A stretch of 64,000 bases of DNA from Chlorophyllum brunneum (lineage: Eukaryota > Basidiomycota > Agaricomycetes > Agaricales > Agaricaceae): positions 1 to 64,000 of the forward strand of contig OY756147.1 of the NCBI GenBank assembly GCA_963576785.1. The letters are read 5' to 3'. Positions 43,506 to 55,709 of this stretch are shown here, piece after piece. The position numbers and the translations under genes were made by a program. The notes beneath the pieces were generated by a model, which was given only the letters and a program-made list of their open reading frames with translations, did no database searches and was not told where the DNA came from. Every line of letters starts with the position of its first letter. Positions within the stretch are counted from its first letter, which is position 1.

Positions 43506-45681
43506 ATGTCGGCCTATCGTCTTCCTGTTTCTGCCATTATGCCCAGACTCGTGGTGCAAACCAGTCAAATCTCTACTCCCACATATCTCACCTCAAACGA
43601 ACCGTTGTCATTTGAAGAAGACTCAGAAATACGAGCACTTATTAATTGCGCAACCAATGAGCTCAAGGAGTGCGCGAATTCAGATTCACGCAGAGCTGAA
43701 GAATTAAATGATCTCATCCGTCGTAATTTCGCCATATTATCAAAGGTTCGCCTAATACCAAATGAACTTTGGACTGAAATATTCGAGTGGTACGGTGCCA
43801 AATGGTGTACCTTTAGGGCCGCTGCGCCTTCAGCTGGCGCCTGTGTCCTAGGGCTCGTTTGTCGTCGTTGGCGCAACCTCGCATTATCGATGCCACAGCT
43901 TTGGAACAATCCCCCTGTCGTACATATCAATCCACGTTCGCTTGAAGGCTCTCACTTTACAGAGAGATGGAGAGAGCTTCTACGTCGGTCCGGTCGGCTC
44001 CCACTAAAACTCCACTTTGCCTTTGACATTCCTGTCTACGAGGTTTCAGCTAAACCCTATCAGATTCTGGCCCCCTTCTTTGGAAGGGCGACCAGGTGGG
44101 AACATATCACAATATCTGGTCTCATGGTCATGCAAACCGAGGTTCATTTTGGCCCGATCCGGGGAAAACTTGACCTCCTTCACTCCGTAACATTCAACTT
44201 CGTTCCAACCACTTTCGACTTCATTCCTTCCGAGGTCTTCAGCATTTTCGAGGATGCTCCTTCGCTCACCAAAATTCTCCTACACAGTCCTTCCCCGAGT
44301 CTTTGGAAATCGCGCTTACGTTTTCCTTGGTCCCAACTGACAAACTATCAGGAGACCGGGATCGATATGGGAACCTTTCCAGTCGTTCTCGAGCTCTCCC
44401 CTGCCATGGAAAGCCTACAATATGGCGGTGAAAACTTCGTATACCATTTTATCGATCCTATCTTTCATACCAAACTTCGCCATTTGTCGGTTGAAGCTTC
44501 CTCAGTGGTAAGCTTTTGGAGACAATTGGGTCAACTGACTCTGCCCTCTCTCGAGACGTTTTTGGCAATTCTGCGGGAGGGCTTCGATAGTCGTAATCAT
44601 AGGCGATTACCCTCGATTTCCACTGCCATCGACCTCGTCGTTCGCTCAAAATGCCCCCTTAGAAGACTCGTCCTGAATTTCGGTTCCGCAACAATCGGTC
44701 CTGAGCTAGTCAGGCTTTTCCCCCATACTCCCGACCTCGAAACTCTGGAACTCGGGAGTTGTCACGGAAGCTTTTCCGCGAGTGTTCTCCACAAGTTGGT
44801 ATTCAATAAGGACCGCGTGACATCTTTGCCAAGGCTCCGTTCTTTAACTCTCATTTATCCAAACCACCTCAAATCACCAATAGCTGCCCTCATCTCAGAG
44901 ATTGCTTTGTCGAGGGAAAAGAGCGTCGCTGATGATTCGTCTCCCGGTCAACTATATAATACGCTCAAGCATGTTCGGGTCGTCTCAGCTGATACTGACA
45001 GTCGCTATTACGCCATGTGCGAACTTGGAGGGTGGGAGGATCCATTGCTAACTCTCTATGATACACCGGTCCGTACAGTATCCCCCACCTCTTCTCCTGT
45101 CATTCATTTTGTTATTTAGCCATCCTGGGCCTCATCAAGTGATTCTGAGCTACGACATCACATACGCCTTCTAACAGGATGGGCCGTAGAAGCTTACCCA
45201 TTCACTGACGACGTACCAGTGAGCAATTCTTTTTTACTTCCTGCCATTCATCGTTCTAACACAGCAAAATAGCCCCCAGAGCTCATGTCATTATTCTGCC
45301 TCGCGTATCTGATAGATGATGCTCGATTAAGAAAGCGCACTCTACATGATCTTGGGAAGATGGACATCCTTTCCTCGATACAGTCACGTATGGCCGAGGG
45401 CCGTTGGATAATAGGATGCAAGTCGGATATTCTTTATATCCATCCCGATCATGGTAGGTCCACTCTGAACTCCGTTGGTTTGAATACTTCCTGATGTTTG
45501 TCTAGATATTATTACGATGTCCGAAATTTGGGAAGTCATATCAATGGCTGATATAAATCGCCTGAATTCGCTTCTCGGGTACCAATTAGTGAAGGAACCA
45601 AAGAACGATTTGATAGGGGCTAATGACTCATTGGAGGAAATTTCTCCACCAGCGGCCATGCCTTTCGCCATCATTCCATGA
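43506..45681 (+). CDS. F-box protein with C-terminal extension
   Basis: Four exons (43506-45068, 45120-45218, 45273-45453, 45506-45681) join in frame to 672 residues. A short helix at about residues 40-80 precedes the F-box (IPNELWTEIFEW, then VLGLVCRRWRNLALSMPQLW). Leucine-rich irregular repeats follow to about residue 520. The last three exons add 151 residues with SELRHHIRLLTGWAVEAYPF and ELMSLFCLAYLIDDARLRKR. The first junction (45069-45119, GTCCGT donor) is inferred: without it the first exon ends 17 codons later at a stop, and the final exons would be an orphan reading frame. It is a probable SCF substrate adaptor, target unknown. It does not closely resemble the 50-56 kb F-box family. 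Confidence 0.7.
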
Positions 45682-45939
45682 TTGAATGGAAACAAGTTCA
45701 TTGTTGTGTTTACGTTCGGTGTTGTACAAACTTCATTGCTCGTTTATTTTCTTGCTTTTTCGTTTTATAGCTGTCCCGGAACGGTTAGGTGCTTTGGAGA
45801 TCACATTTTACATAACCGTGCTAAATGTTCTTTGGTGCAGAGAATCATAATTCGAGATCTGGAATTAAATTCACTATCGGAAGTCTCTTCTCCTTCCGTC
45901 CTTTGCGCCCCCCTTGGGTCAAACAGGAGCTCAATTTTC

Positions 45940-46240
45940 TCTACAAACCAAAACTCCTCTTAATACCCGAGTATTCCTCTACGAGCTTGTAAAGCACATC
46001 CCAAGTCTGGATCGGGAGGGGAACGTCGATTGTATGGTCAACCAAGAGAACCAGTCTATGAAGACGAGGTGGATTGATGACACTCCCAAGTAAGATGCCA
46101 TCCCCTCGTAAGTAGTAAATGTTCGTGGTGTCCAAGTTTATGTTGTGCTGAAAATTCCAATCATCTTTGGGTATCGAACCTATAGTACAAGCATTATAAT
46201 TTCAGTTCGACGGATGGGTGAAGTTTGACCTTCCTTACAT
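45940..46240 (-). pseudogene. F-box gene relic (C-terminal fragment)
   Basis: The minus-strand reading GSVINPPRLHRLVLLVDHTI corresponds to LSVINPPRLRKLVLLVDHEA in the F-box gene at 54309-55709. The flanking DNA also aligns, including the QTWDVLYKLVEE region. The N-terminal half and the F-box are missing or unrecognisable, so this is a fragment of the local F-box family. Confidence 0.65.
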
Positions 46241-47451
46241 CCATATAATCCTAGATTGTCCAAGTTGAGCTGGAGATAGGTTAGACTTGTAACCTATCTC
46301 TTTTATAAGGCTCCTCGCATTGTCAGGTGGGAGCGATTGGATATATGGTGGAGACTGTATCAGGAAATCCACTCCTTTCTTCGAAAGCTTCAGGAGTAAC
46401 ATTGGTGCTGGGCGGGAGTGTTTATCCCATGTTCCTTCGCTATGCGATGTAAAGGTGCGCCATCGAGACAGAGAGACGCGACGCTCGGGAGTAGTCCTGG
46501 AATCTTATATTTCAATCTCATCTTCGAGATATACACTGAAGAGGGAATCCGCAGTGGGATTTGTCTAAAAGTTATAATTTTTTGACGTGACGAGCGAATG
46601 CGCAATCAATTGATGGTCATTTATGTTTCTCCTTGACAGATCGTAGCATTGCGCAATTCAAAGAGCATAAAATTGAGGGACACACGAAGGACTTGAGAGA
46701 AGGGTTTGGGAACTGATTCACCAGTTCTCAAAAAAAACTCACCAGTGTTTTTTTTGTACTTTAGCTATTTTCTCGAAAAAAAAAAAAAATTCAGACTAAA
46801 TTAAAACTCTGGCCGTGTACCTAACACCTCGATATCCGCCATCTTAAAACTACACTAGTCTCCTCTATCCATTTCACCGTTTAGTGTAAGTACCTCCTTT
46901 CCTGATATGGGCAGTGGCAATACGGGAACCTTTCTCAGTCCTCAGACGCACACTGACAACATCCTCGCCTGCATCAGGCTCATAGCGCGACTGATGTGGT
47001 CCACCCCTTGCCTGATGTCAAAGGATTTTTAGTCGAATGGATGTAAAGACTGATTTGATCTCTGCTTGCGTAAACCTGGGATCCTGGAGGGGAAAAGCGC
47101 GAGTTCTCATGACAAGACTGAGGATAGGCGCTTACCGATTGCTCTATGTTCCTCAAGGCCGAATCAACACCAGCCTGCCAGTCAGATGGTAGATCTGTCA
47201 GAGGTACTCTTTTTGAAGAGTCGATAGAGTCGTGTAAAAGTGCCGCGGAAACTCATCAGGGTGATGATGGTGCTGGTCAACGAGCCGTAACTGGATCTTT
47301 TCACCTTAATTTCGGTATTCACGCACGTGTCGAGGTTCCATGACAAGACAACCCATCTCATGTTTGTCCCATGTTATATATAGACTTCCTGCAATTGGAC
47401 CCAAATTTACACACGAGAAGTATTACTGTGATGGTCTTGGGTTACAGAATG
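46241..47451. other. Region with no recognised gene
   Basis: Beyond the F-box relic I see short A and T runs near 46725-46785 and no coding structure up to the kinase stop. Confidence 0.45.
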
Positions 47452-48922
47452 TCAGGATACCTTGTTCAGCCAAGGGTCAGCCAGCAACTCCTTCGCACTA
47501 CTTCTATCCTCGGGTTTCCACTTCAGCATCTTCCTCACGAAATCCAGGAATAGTACTTTTTCTTCCCCTTTCAACTGTTTTTCCGTATCTCCCAGTTTTT
47601 CCTCTGGAAGATTGGAAGCTCCTTTCCAGTTTCCTATCATCAGGATGTTACTATCAAGACGCGAACGAGACTGCGTTGTACACACCGTTCTCATCAAACC
47701 AGCGCCATACACGCTCCCCTTTCGTTCGCTCGAGAAATTCCTTGGGAGGTAGCCCGAGCAAGGCAATCATATGCGCGAGGTGATAGATATTATCCTGCTT
47801 GTCTTCCTGTCCCCCAGTAGTACGGAACAGATTTCCATTCCCAAGTAGGTCCCAGGCCTAGAAGAATACTTAGTCAGCTTCGATCGTCATCTAGAAGACT
47901 CCCGTGGGTTCATACCATTACACCGACATTCCAAATATCCACTCACTTTTTCATCCCAAGGGATATCGAATATCACTTCAGGTGCCCGATATTGATATGG
48001 TTGGATATCGGCCAAATTGTCATATTGCCCAAACCGTGCTTCACCAAAGTCGCAAAGCACCGGACGGCCATATTTATAGAGAGGGGGGACGAGCGGTCTC
48101 GATAAATAGACCATTCGGTCTCCATCGAATTTGCGTGGTAGGGGATTGGTTAATTCATCCATTTCGAACTTTTCCAGGTCTTGTGCAGCCGTTTCATCGT
48201 TCATGCCTAAGAGAATGTTGTTCTCTTGTATATCTGTGGAGTTATTTAGATAAGAAAGGACGGGAATCTGTAACGGCGAGAACCCGTTCTCATGCTTGAG
48301 TGTACTTACCTGTATGTATTACCTTGGCTTCGGTATGGAGGAAGTCGAGTCCAAGTAGAATATGCTTAAGAACGAGTCTTAGGAGACCGACAGGTAATGC
48401 CTTTTCAGGAATCATCTTCCTGAATGCCTTGACGGATATTGCGAGGGGCGGATGCACGACGCACTGGAATGCACCATACCTGCTATCAACTTGGAATTCA
48501 TCAAGCAATTTTCGAGTAAGAAGTGAACCGGAATGGTTCGACTTGATTGTCCGGAGATGTTTCAAAACCTTGAGCTCGCCCTCAAGGCCTTCCGGTGTCC
48601 CAATCTTCAATGTGACATGTTTGTGGTTCCTGGTACTGAATAAGTGTTATAAGAGGAAGATTTAAACAGTAACGCACAGTAGATCTCGGCATAGCCAGAC
48701 AGTGCCGTACGTCCCATATCCCAGCTTTCCAACAACCTGGTATTGCGATTTCAACACCTCCCCTATACGAACCGGATAGAACTGGTCAGGCTTGTACCAT
48801 TCCCACTGTTCTTCCTCAACTAGTTGCGAACTTGGAATTACTTCGAAACCAGTGGTAGGGAACTGCCGTGGCACTGACGGTTTTCGGATGAGGCGACGCA
48901 CAAAAGGTAGGAGAGCTGACAT
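47452..48922 (-). CDS. SRPK-like (CMGC) protein kinase with a 4-bp insertion
   Basis: Exons 48922-48678, 48629-48310, 48233-47947, 47857-47686 and 47633-47452 give 401 residues. The kinase landmarks are GKLGYGTYGTVWL, the ATP-binding lysine in VTLKIG, catalytic loop VIHTDIQENNILL, DFG in VLCDFGEARFG, APE in YRAPEVIF and the closing KWKPEDRSSAKELL. The catalytic loop has Gln where most kinases have Lys, a feature of this fungal SRPK-like group. Exon 3 carries an extra AGTG at 47940-47948 relative to the expected EKVDIWNVGVM. Spliced at the old donor (47915) the frame is lost. The insertion itself makes a GTGAGT donor; using it restores the frame but removes DIWNVGVM, including the structural Asp of helix F. 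The start is the first ATG. Activity is doubtful. Confidence 0.8.
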
Positions 48923-49589
48923 TGCAGCCAAACACGGTTCGAGGACGCCCCAAGGCACGGGAACGAGTCAAGTGCCGTCCAGAGCAGGATCCCCATAAAT
49001 TATCAGACGGAGATCAACTCTTTCCTGTGAAGCATCGTTAACAAATCCAACTAAATATCAACATCCATATCGAACATATTCTGCTAACCGAGAAAAGGAA
49101 GAGCGAATTACCGTCAGGTCCATCCCACAGTATATCCGCTCCCCTACCCGGTGATATCATGGTACTTTGGGTTAGGAACACACGGTTACCGAGCTCCGCT
49201 CTTAGTACCTCTTCTTCTCCCAGTCCACGCTCTCTTCCCTCCCAACTCGTCACTTACATCCTGCGCAAAGCATCTCAGAATGACTCGTATGACCGTGCTA
49301 TCTTGGAAGGAGTCCACATTAAAACGTACACTTGAAGACTACGTCTAAAACAAGAGACTGCCGATTGTGCCACGTATTTGGTTATGCATTTCATCAAGAG
49401 CTTCCGCCAATGAGTGTAAATCGAAAACGACCGACGACGGGAACGGAGTGGGGATGCGGGGTCTATTCAATGAATGTCTACGGCTCATCGCACCGCACAC
49501 CACGGACAACTTCTATCACACTCTCTCTCCAAAATCCTCCTTTTCTTGTTCTTTGTCTTTCTTCAAGGCTTGAACGGCGTAGGCTCGAA
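48923..49589. other. Kinase upstream region
   Basis: No gene recognised in this 0.67 kb between the kinase start and an F-box relic. Confidence 0.45.
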
Positions 49590-50480
49590 TCAGGTGCATC
49601 TGGGCCGACTCCACCCGCGGAATTCCCTTCTCCTTCTACCCTCTAACACGAACTCGGCGACTTCCCGATTAACGCAGAGAACGAACTTTCGAAGGTGGGT
49701 GACACTCAATACTCGTGGAATCCAACAAGGTAGCACTGTTGTTACGTAGATATCAGACCAGGTACGCAGAATGAGGGTCTCCAGATTTATGCTGTGCCCG
49801 AGGTTCAAATGGTCTAGTCGAATACTATCTATAGGTCAAACCAGAATATAGTTTGAGTCGGTGTAGACATTTTTCCGAAGATCGAACTTCCCCACCTTCC
49901 TGGCTTAGAAGCATCAAGTCAAGTCAAGCAGAAAATGGGTCAACCATCTGTTCCAGGAACGTCCCTGTCTCATGAAGTGGACCTACCTCATTCACCAGAA
50001 GTAGCATATGGTAAAGAAGTTGACCGCATCAGGAAGGACAAGGACTCAGAAGGTTGATAGAGCATGAGTCTGTTGAGGTTGGATTAACGCGCAGGTCCAT
50101 AGATTGCGAATATATCATTCCGTGAATGTGTTTCCATATTGTCCTAGAAATTGATTGAAGGAACCCGATAGAAGAATACCACAGGACTGTACCGCCTAAA
50201 TATTTGACGATGAAAATCTGAACCTTCCTAAACCGAACTCAAAAACTGCGTGCCGACTTGCAGTATGAAGGAAAGTCTTGTAAGAGGAGGGTCCTAACAT
50301 TCGGGAGTTGACGATGCCCCAAGTTCATCGATTGCGAGGACCAAAGTGTGAAACAGGTAGCTCCTGGAAACGGAAGTCCAGTTTAGAGACACAGGGGGTA
50401 ATCGAGAAAGCGTCCAGGAATCGTCTTGGAGCATGCTGATCATGATATCAAGAATCTCCAGTGGTGGATTCGATGGTGTG
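49590..50480 (-). pseudogene. F-box gene relic with internal deletion
   Basis: Minus-strand DNA matches the 50-56 kb F-box genes at several separated points. These are the C-terminal RGWxxKGIPQV coding region (about 49610-49640), an LSV-LRKFVLCV segment, the AFWKAIGP/THLQL region near 49930, and the SLVSQNWVAISRSYLF region near 50355-50460. Intervening parts are deleted and frames are broken. It is a decayed member of the local family, next to copy A. Confidence 0.65.
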
Positions 50481-50710
50481 AACCTTGGTAAACCGTAGCA
50501 TTTTCAAGTGCGAAGGGCAACCAGCACCTGCAGCAGTGCTTGGCGGTGGTGAAACACAGTTTTGAGTCAGTCGACTCTTATTCTCACGCCGCTATACCAT
50601 TCCATTGTTCGTCGACACCAAGTCGACTCCGAGGTGGGGGATTACATTCAAGTTTTCGATAGTGGTTGTTGTCCAGTGCAGAGACGGGAACGTTTCGGCT
50701 CGAAATTCGT

Positions 50711-51969
50711 TTATGCAAGATCCTTTCCTTCGTACAATTCATCTAATATACGGTTGGTAGGTGTGTCACAGATTAACTTCACCTGCGGAATTCCCTTTTC
50801 CTTCCACCCTCTAACACCCTGTCGATCAAACACAGATTGAATCTCCTTCTCGGACGACCCACCCCTATACATGACCCAAAACTCAAAGCTCTCGAACATG
50901 TCCTTCCGAGTTTGTAAAACAGACTCCAAGTCCGGATTAGACACCGAGTAGGTTGCATAGTTAACTAAAAGAATTAGCTTGCGGAGACGGGGTGGATTGA
51001 TGGCACCTAGTATTTGTGGAATTAGCGACCCTTTTGAGCGGGCAGGGTCTCGCTTGTGAAGGAAGGTATGTAGAACGAGGGTATCCAGGTTTATATTATG
51101 CTCGAATTTCCAATCGCTTATTCGGATTGAATCTATACGTTAAGCCAGACTGTAATTTGAGTCGATGCAGACAAGTTGCTGAGGAATTGGACTTTCTCAC
51201 CTGTGACCATCTCTTGAGGATCCAAGTCAAGTTGAAGGTGGGTCAAACTTGGACCAATCGCCTTCCAGAAAGCCCTCGAGTTGTCAAGTTGGGTATATGT
51301 GGCTTGCAGGTATAGCAATTGGATATTGAGTAGAGAGGCTGAGGGCCTCAACGAGGACAGGCAGAACGAGGAAGGTTGGAAGAGTACAAAGCTATGGAGA
51401 TTGGGTGGGAAAGCGTTATCACGCAGACCTTTATGCGTTGATCCAAAGCTCCACCCAGTGTCCAGTCCCTCTAATCCACAAATGACTTTCCGAACACTAG
51501 GGAAGTGCCGAAGAAATTCGACAAAGGAATCCTTGGAATTCTCGATGGTGAGGGTCTCAACTTTGTCGAAGTGAGCACAAAATTCGCGTCGTGAGTTCTC
51601 TGACATGTAATGCAAAGGAAAGCCACGGAAGCAGAGAGACTTGATGTTGGGAAGTAGCAGTGGAATCCTGCATACGTTGCTGTTCAATATTCCGTTTTCC
51701 CATATACCAGGAACGGCCAGACGCGCGCTTCGAATACCGACGAGTCGTAGTACTTGGACGTGTTGAGCGAATGTACATTCAGGAGCGTCGAGAAGGCGGA
51801 GAAATGCTCCAAGGTCTTCCATTCGTACTCCAAATGAGTGAAAGAGGTAGCTCCTGGAAATGGCGACCCAGTTTTGAGACACGAGGGACAAACGGCAAAG
51901 GGTTAACGAATCTGGGCGGAGGATGTCGAAAATTATATCAAGAATCTCAAACGGTAGCATCGGAGCCAT
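50711..51969 (-). CDS. F-box protein, duplicate A
   Basis: Two exons (51969-51201, 51132-50711) give 396 residues. The F-box (LPFEILDIIFDILRPDSLTL, then CRLSLVSQNWVAISRSYLFH) starts at residue 4. A leucine-rich body and the conserved tail GIPQVKLICDTPTNRILDEL follow. The intron has a GTGAGA donor. Compared with duplicate B, a basic leader beginning at ATG 52102 (MSARKKRRVNNKRKAPDTS) is present but runs out of frame at a C run near 51985. Translation probably starts at the internal ATG 51969, or the leader is lost. It is a probable SCF adaptor, target unknown. Confidence 0.8.
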
Positions 51970-52385
51970 AGCTGCGCGCAGGGGGGTTTTAGAAAGGCCA
52001 TTACACTCAACGTGGCGTCGCAAAACGTACTCGACTTGACATTGACAGACGTGTCGGGAGCCTTGCGTTTATTGTTCACTCTGCGCTTTTTCCTGGCGGA
52101 CATTGTGCACGCTGCGTATGAAGTTGACTGACAGCGTTGAGACTGGGGAAATTGACAACAGCTTGGGTTTCGGTTCCGAAGCAATTTTGTGCTAGTCAGT
52201 TCACACGACTGTTTGTTCCCATGATGTGACTCGACGTGTTTTCAGCGACCGAACGCAAGGGCCTTAGCTTGGATGATTACGAGAATGACTTCAATGAGAT
52301 CATCGGTGAAGATGAGCTAAGATGAAAATGATAAAGAAAATTGGAGCGTCCAGGCACCATCCAAAAAGAGGCTTTCACACTACAG

Positions 52386-53167
52386 CTAGAACCTAAACAT
52401 CGGAAGCCGGTGAGCAATGAAATATGCCCAATATAGTACCGATATATCACTGCTCGGTACGCCAAAAGGATTACCAGTGATTGTTGCCAACACCCAATCT
52501 GAGTAAAACAAGATCGTCATGAAAATAATGTTATGTGCAATGACGAAGAATTCTCCTAGTCCGAGTAAGGAGGCGAGCAGTAGCTCGATGCAGAGAGCTA
52601 CACCGAATCCGACGGTAAGACTGTGAAGAGCAGGAACTGAGTGCCAATTCTGTGCGACGAGAATTGTGAGGCCAATGATGCCGGGTATCATGCCAAACAC
52701 AGCAACTAGGATTGGGCGAAGGTAAGTGCATAGGTGGAGTCGAGTAAACATTGAACTTTACAGATGAAGGGACTCGCAACGTGTGTGAGTTGGAAACGCC
52801 TCGAACCGGACATCGCGTTCAGGGAGATAAACCCAGAGAGTCCGATTTTCCAGAGACTAATCAAAGCTAGCGATGTTGTATCCCCACAGCGATTTGTGTT
52901 GATAGCCAGGACAATGAAGGAAGCCTTGATGCTGATAATTGTAATGACATCGCCGAATCCCACAAGATCACTTTCTTCTCTCGAGGAGAGGGGCCACAGT
53001 GGCACCCTGCCCCAGCGAAAGCATTCGATTGTATAGAAAGTGAGAAAGTGGGATAGGGAACCCAAAGCGCCATATGGGATGCTCCAGCAGCTCAGATCTC
53101 CTGGCATCGGTGCCTCAGAGCTTCGGATTAGGGAGAAGTTAACGAGACGAATGAGATAGTCCAGCAT
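52386..53167 (-). CDS. Multi-pass membrane protein of unknown function, duplicate A
   Basis: Two exons (53167-52807, 52705-52386) give 226 residues. I do not recognise a named family. It starts MLDYLIRLVNFSLIRSSE and has about five hydrophobic segments, including LGSLSHFLTFYTIECF, ITIISIKASFIVLAI, FGMIPGIIGLTILVA and FGVALCIELLLASLLGLG. It ends with SSDISVLYWAYFIAHRLPMF. The start matches the ATG conserved in duplicate B. It lies upstream of the F-box gene on the same strand, and the pair was duplicated together. A frame-preserving reading compared with copy B supports it as the intact copy. Confidence 0.75.
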
Positions 53168-54150
53168 CCCTTGTTTGTGAATACGAATCAGTACAAACGT
53201 CAGTGATTTCATAGGAGCTCACTATGTTGTAGGACAAGTGATATGGTGTTTCTGGGAAAAAAACACGGCGGACGCGGCGACGCTCAATTTATATCCCGGA
53301 TAAGCGCTGTATCGTGATCACAATGGAAGACTCAGGCTACTTCGAATTTTTGTCGAGACTTGAACGCCAGTAGCTTCTCAGGACGAAATGAATGATATGG
53401 TGTGCGGAGGAATCACCAGGAAGGTTCTTTGTCATGTAATGCTATTCAGTAAGACAGCGTATATGACAGGAGGATTGAAGAATGCACTGCCCGCATCGCA
53501 AAAGTGTCCATCAGATTGTGCATCAAACGGACGTAGGAAAAGACCGAATCCGAGAGGGCACTTCGCATGCCCCGTGTGGATGTTCAACATAACAGCCGGG
53601 GAGCTTGCACTTGATCGATTGATCATTCATCCGTCGAGCGAGATAGAGAAACTACCTCGTTGCGCGGCATCGTGGCTCATCTAACTTACATTTGGGTTAA
53701 CACACTCTCGATCGGTTGATTATTACCTGTGGAGTGGCTCGATTTCAACTCAGCTGTAATACTAAAGGAATTCAAGACTGGATAACAGCAATCAGGGTAA
53801 CAATTCCTGTTCGCACGATGTGAATGCTCGTGAAGTAGCCGCCTAAAGTACGGAGACTACTAAAGTGGTGAGCGACTGTACGAAATTCGAGGGAGTCATA
53901 TATTGTAGGGAAGGATTCTCGAGTTCGAGTGGGGATAGGGTCAGAGGGGGAGTTTTATGTTGATGTGGAGACAAGAACTTTAATATTTCGAGCAAGCATT
54001 TAGAGCAGAGATAGCAAACGTACCTTTCGTTGTCGGGTAGTGAGATTTACATCTCAAGGTCGCATACAGGGGAAAGTCTAGGCGTCGAGTAGCACAACCA
54101 CTGACTATGTTTAAGTATGGTTTAGGTGTCCGTGAATTGTTCATTAAAGG
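53168..54150. other. Spacer between duplication units
   Basis: The first 0.5 kb belongs to unit A and aligns with 57,0xx-57,4xx. It includes a plus-strand open frame at 53388-53684 that is not conserved as protein. The rest (53.7-54.15 kb) shows no gene. Confidence 0.5.
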
Positions 54151-54308
54151 TCATGAACCGTGCAAGTGCAAGGTTAGGCACGCCGTCATCCCTACAGTTC
54201 CCAACTCCATTGCTCGTGGACGCCAAGTATGAAGTAAGGTGTTACAGTCAAGCTTTGGTAGCGGTTGTTGTCTGGCGCACAGACAGAAAGTTCCGGCATA
54301 AAATTCGT

Positions 54309-55709
54309 TTATGCAAAGTCCTTTCCTTCGTACAATTTATCTAATATACGGTCGGTAGGTGTATCTCCAAGTAACTTCACCTGCGGAATTCCCTTCGCCT
54401 CCCATCCTCTAACGCCCTTTCGATCGAATATATATTCAACGTCCTTCTTGGAAACCCAACCCTTGTGCATAACCCAAAACTCCTCCAAACTCTCGAACAT
54501 GTCTCTCCGAGTTTGTAAAACAGGCTCCAAGTCCGGAAACCAAGGCTCCCAGTAAGCCTCATGGTCAACCAAAAGGACTAACTTGCGAAGGCGGGGTGGA
54601 TTGATGACACTCAGCATTCGTGGAACTAACAACCCTGCGGTCTGGTGGAACATGCCCTTGGTGTGGAGAACGCTATGCAGAACGAGGGTGTCCAGATTGA
54701 TGTTATACTCGAGCTTCCAATCGTCTATTCGGATGGGATCTATAGGTCAAGCCAGGCCGTAATTTGGGTCAACGTAGACAGGGTTGAAGAATTGAACTTC
54801 CGCACCTCCACTCATGTCCTTAGGATCCAAGTCAAGCTGAAGGTGGGTCAAACTTGGACCGATCGCCTTCCAGAAAGCCCTCACGTTGTCAAGTTGGGCA
54901 CATTTAACTTGCAGGTATAGTCGCTGGATATTGCGTAGAGAGGTTGAGCGCACCAAGAAGGACAGGCAGGACAAGGAAGGTTGGAAGAGTACAAGGCCAT
55001 TGAGGCTGGGTGGGAGGGCACCATTGGCCAAGCCTTTGTGAGTTAATCCAAAGCTCCAGCCAGAGTCCACTCCTTTCTTTCCACAAACAAGTTTCCGAAC
55101 ACTAGGAAAGTGCAGAAAAAACTCGACAAAGGAATCCTTGGAATTCTCGATGGTGAGGGTCTCAACTTTGTCGAAGTGAGCACAAAATTCGCGTCGTGAG
55201 TTCTCTGACATGTAATGCAAAGGAAAGCTACGGAAGCAGAGAGACTTGACGTTGGGAAGTAGCAGAGAAATCTTGCATACGTTGCTGTTCAATATTCCGT
55301 TTTCCCATATACCAGGAACGGCCAGACGCGGGCTTCGAACACCAACGAGTTGTAGTACTGGGACATGTTGGGCGAATGTGCATTCAGGAGCGTCAAGAAG
55401 GCGGAGAAACACCCCAAGTTTTTCCATTCGCACTGTTAAAGAGTGAAAGAGGTAGCTCCTGGAAATGGCGACCCAGTTTTGAGACACGAGGGACAAACGG
55501 CAAAGGGTTAACGAATCTGGGCGAAGGATGTCGAAAATTATATCAAGAATTTCAAACGGTAGCCTGGGGGCCATAGCTGTTGGCAATTTTAGGGAGGTCA
55601 TCAGACCCGATGGGGTGTTGGAAAACGTACTCGACTTGACATTGACAGGCGTGTCGGGAGGCTTGGGTTTATTGGTCACTCTTCGCTTTTTCCTCGTAGA
55701 TCGTGGCAT
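54309..55709 (-). CDS. F-box protein, duplicate B (intact)
   Basis: Two exons (55709-54806, 54739-54309) give 444 residues. The leader MPRSTRKKRRVTNKPKPPDT is strongly basic and may act as a nuclear localisation signal. The F-box begins near residue 48 (LPFEILDIIFDILRPDSLTL, then CRLSLVSQNWVAISRSYLFH). The body has leucine-rich segments and a C-terminal LSVINPPRLRKLVLLVDHEA. The tail GIPQVKLLGDTPTDRILDKL is shared with duplicate A. The intron uses a GTGCGG donor at the same place as in A. This copy keeps the leader in frame and is the most complete family member in the window. Confidence 0.83.

Larger units (their letters stand above)
50560..53680. repeat. Segmental duplication, unit A (F-box + membrane gene)
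   Basis: This unit aligns with 54160-57420 in the same order and orientation. Matching points lie 3600 bases apart at the left (50641 and 54241), 3605 in the middle (51969 and 55574) and about 3820 at the right (near 53385 and 57208). Homology continues into non-coding DNA on both sides of the genes. Confidence 0.85.
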
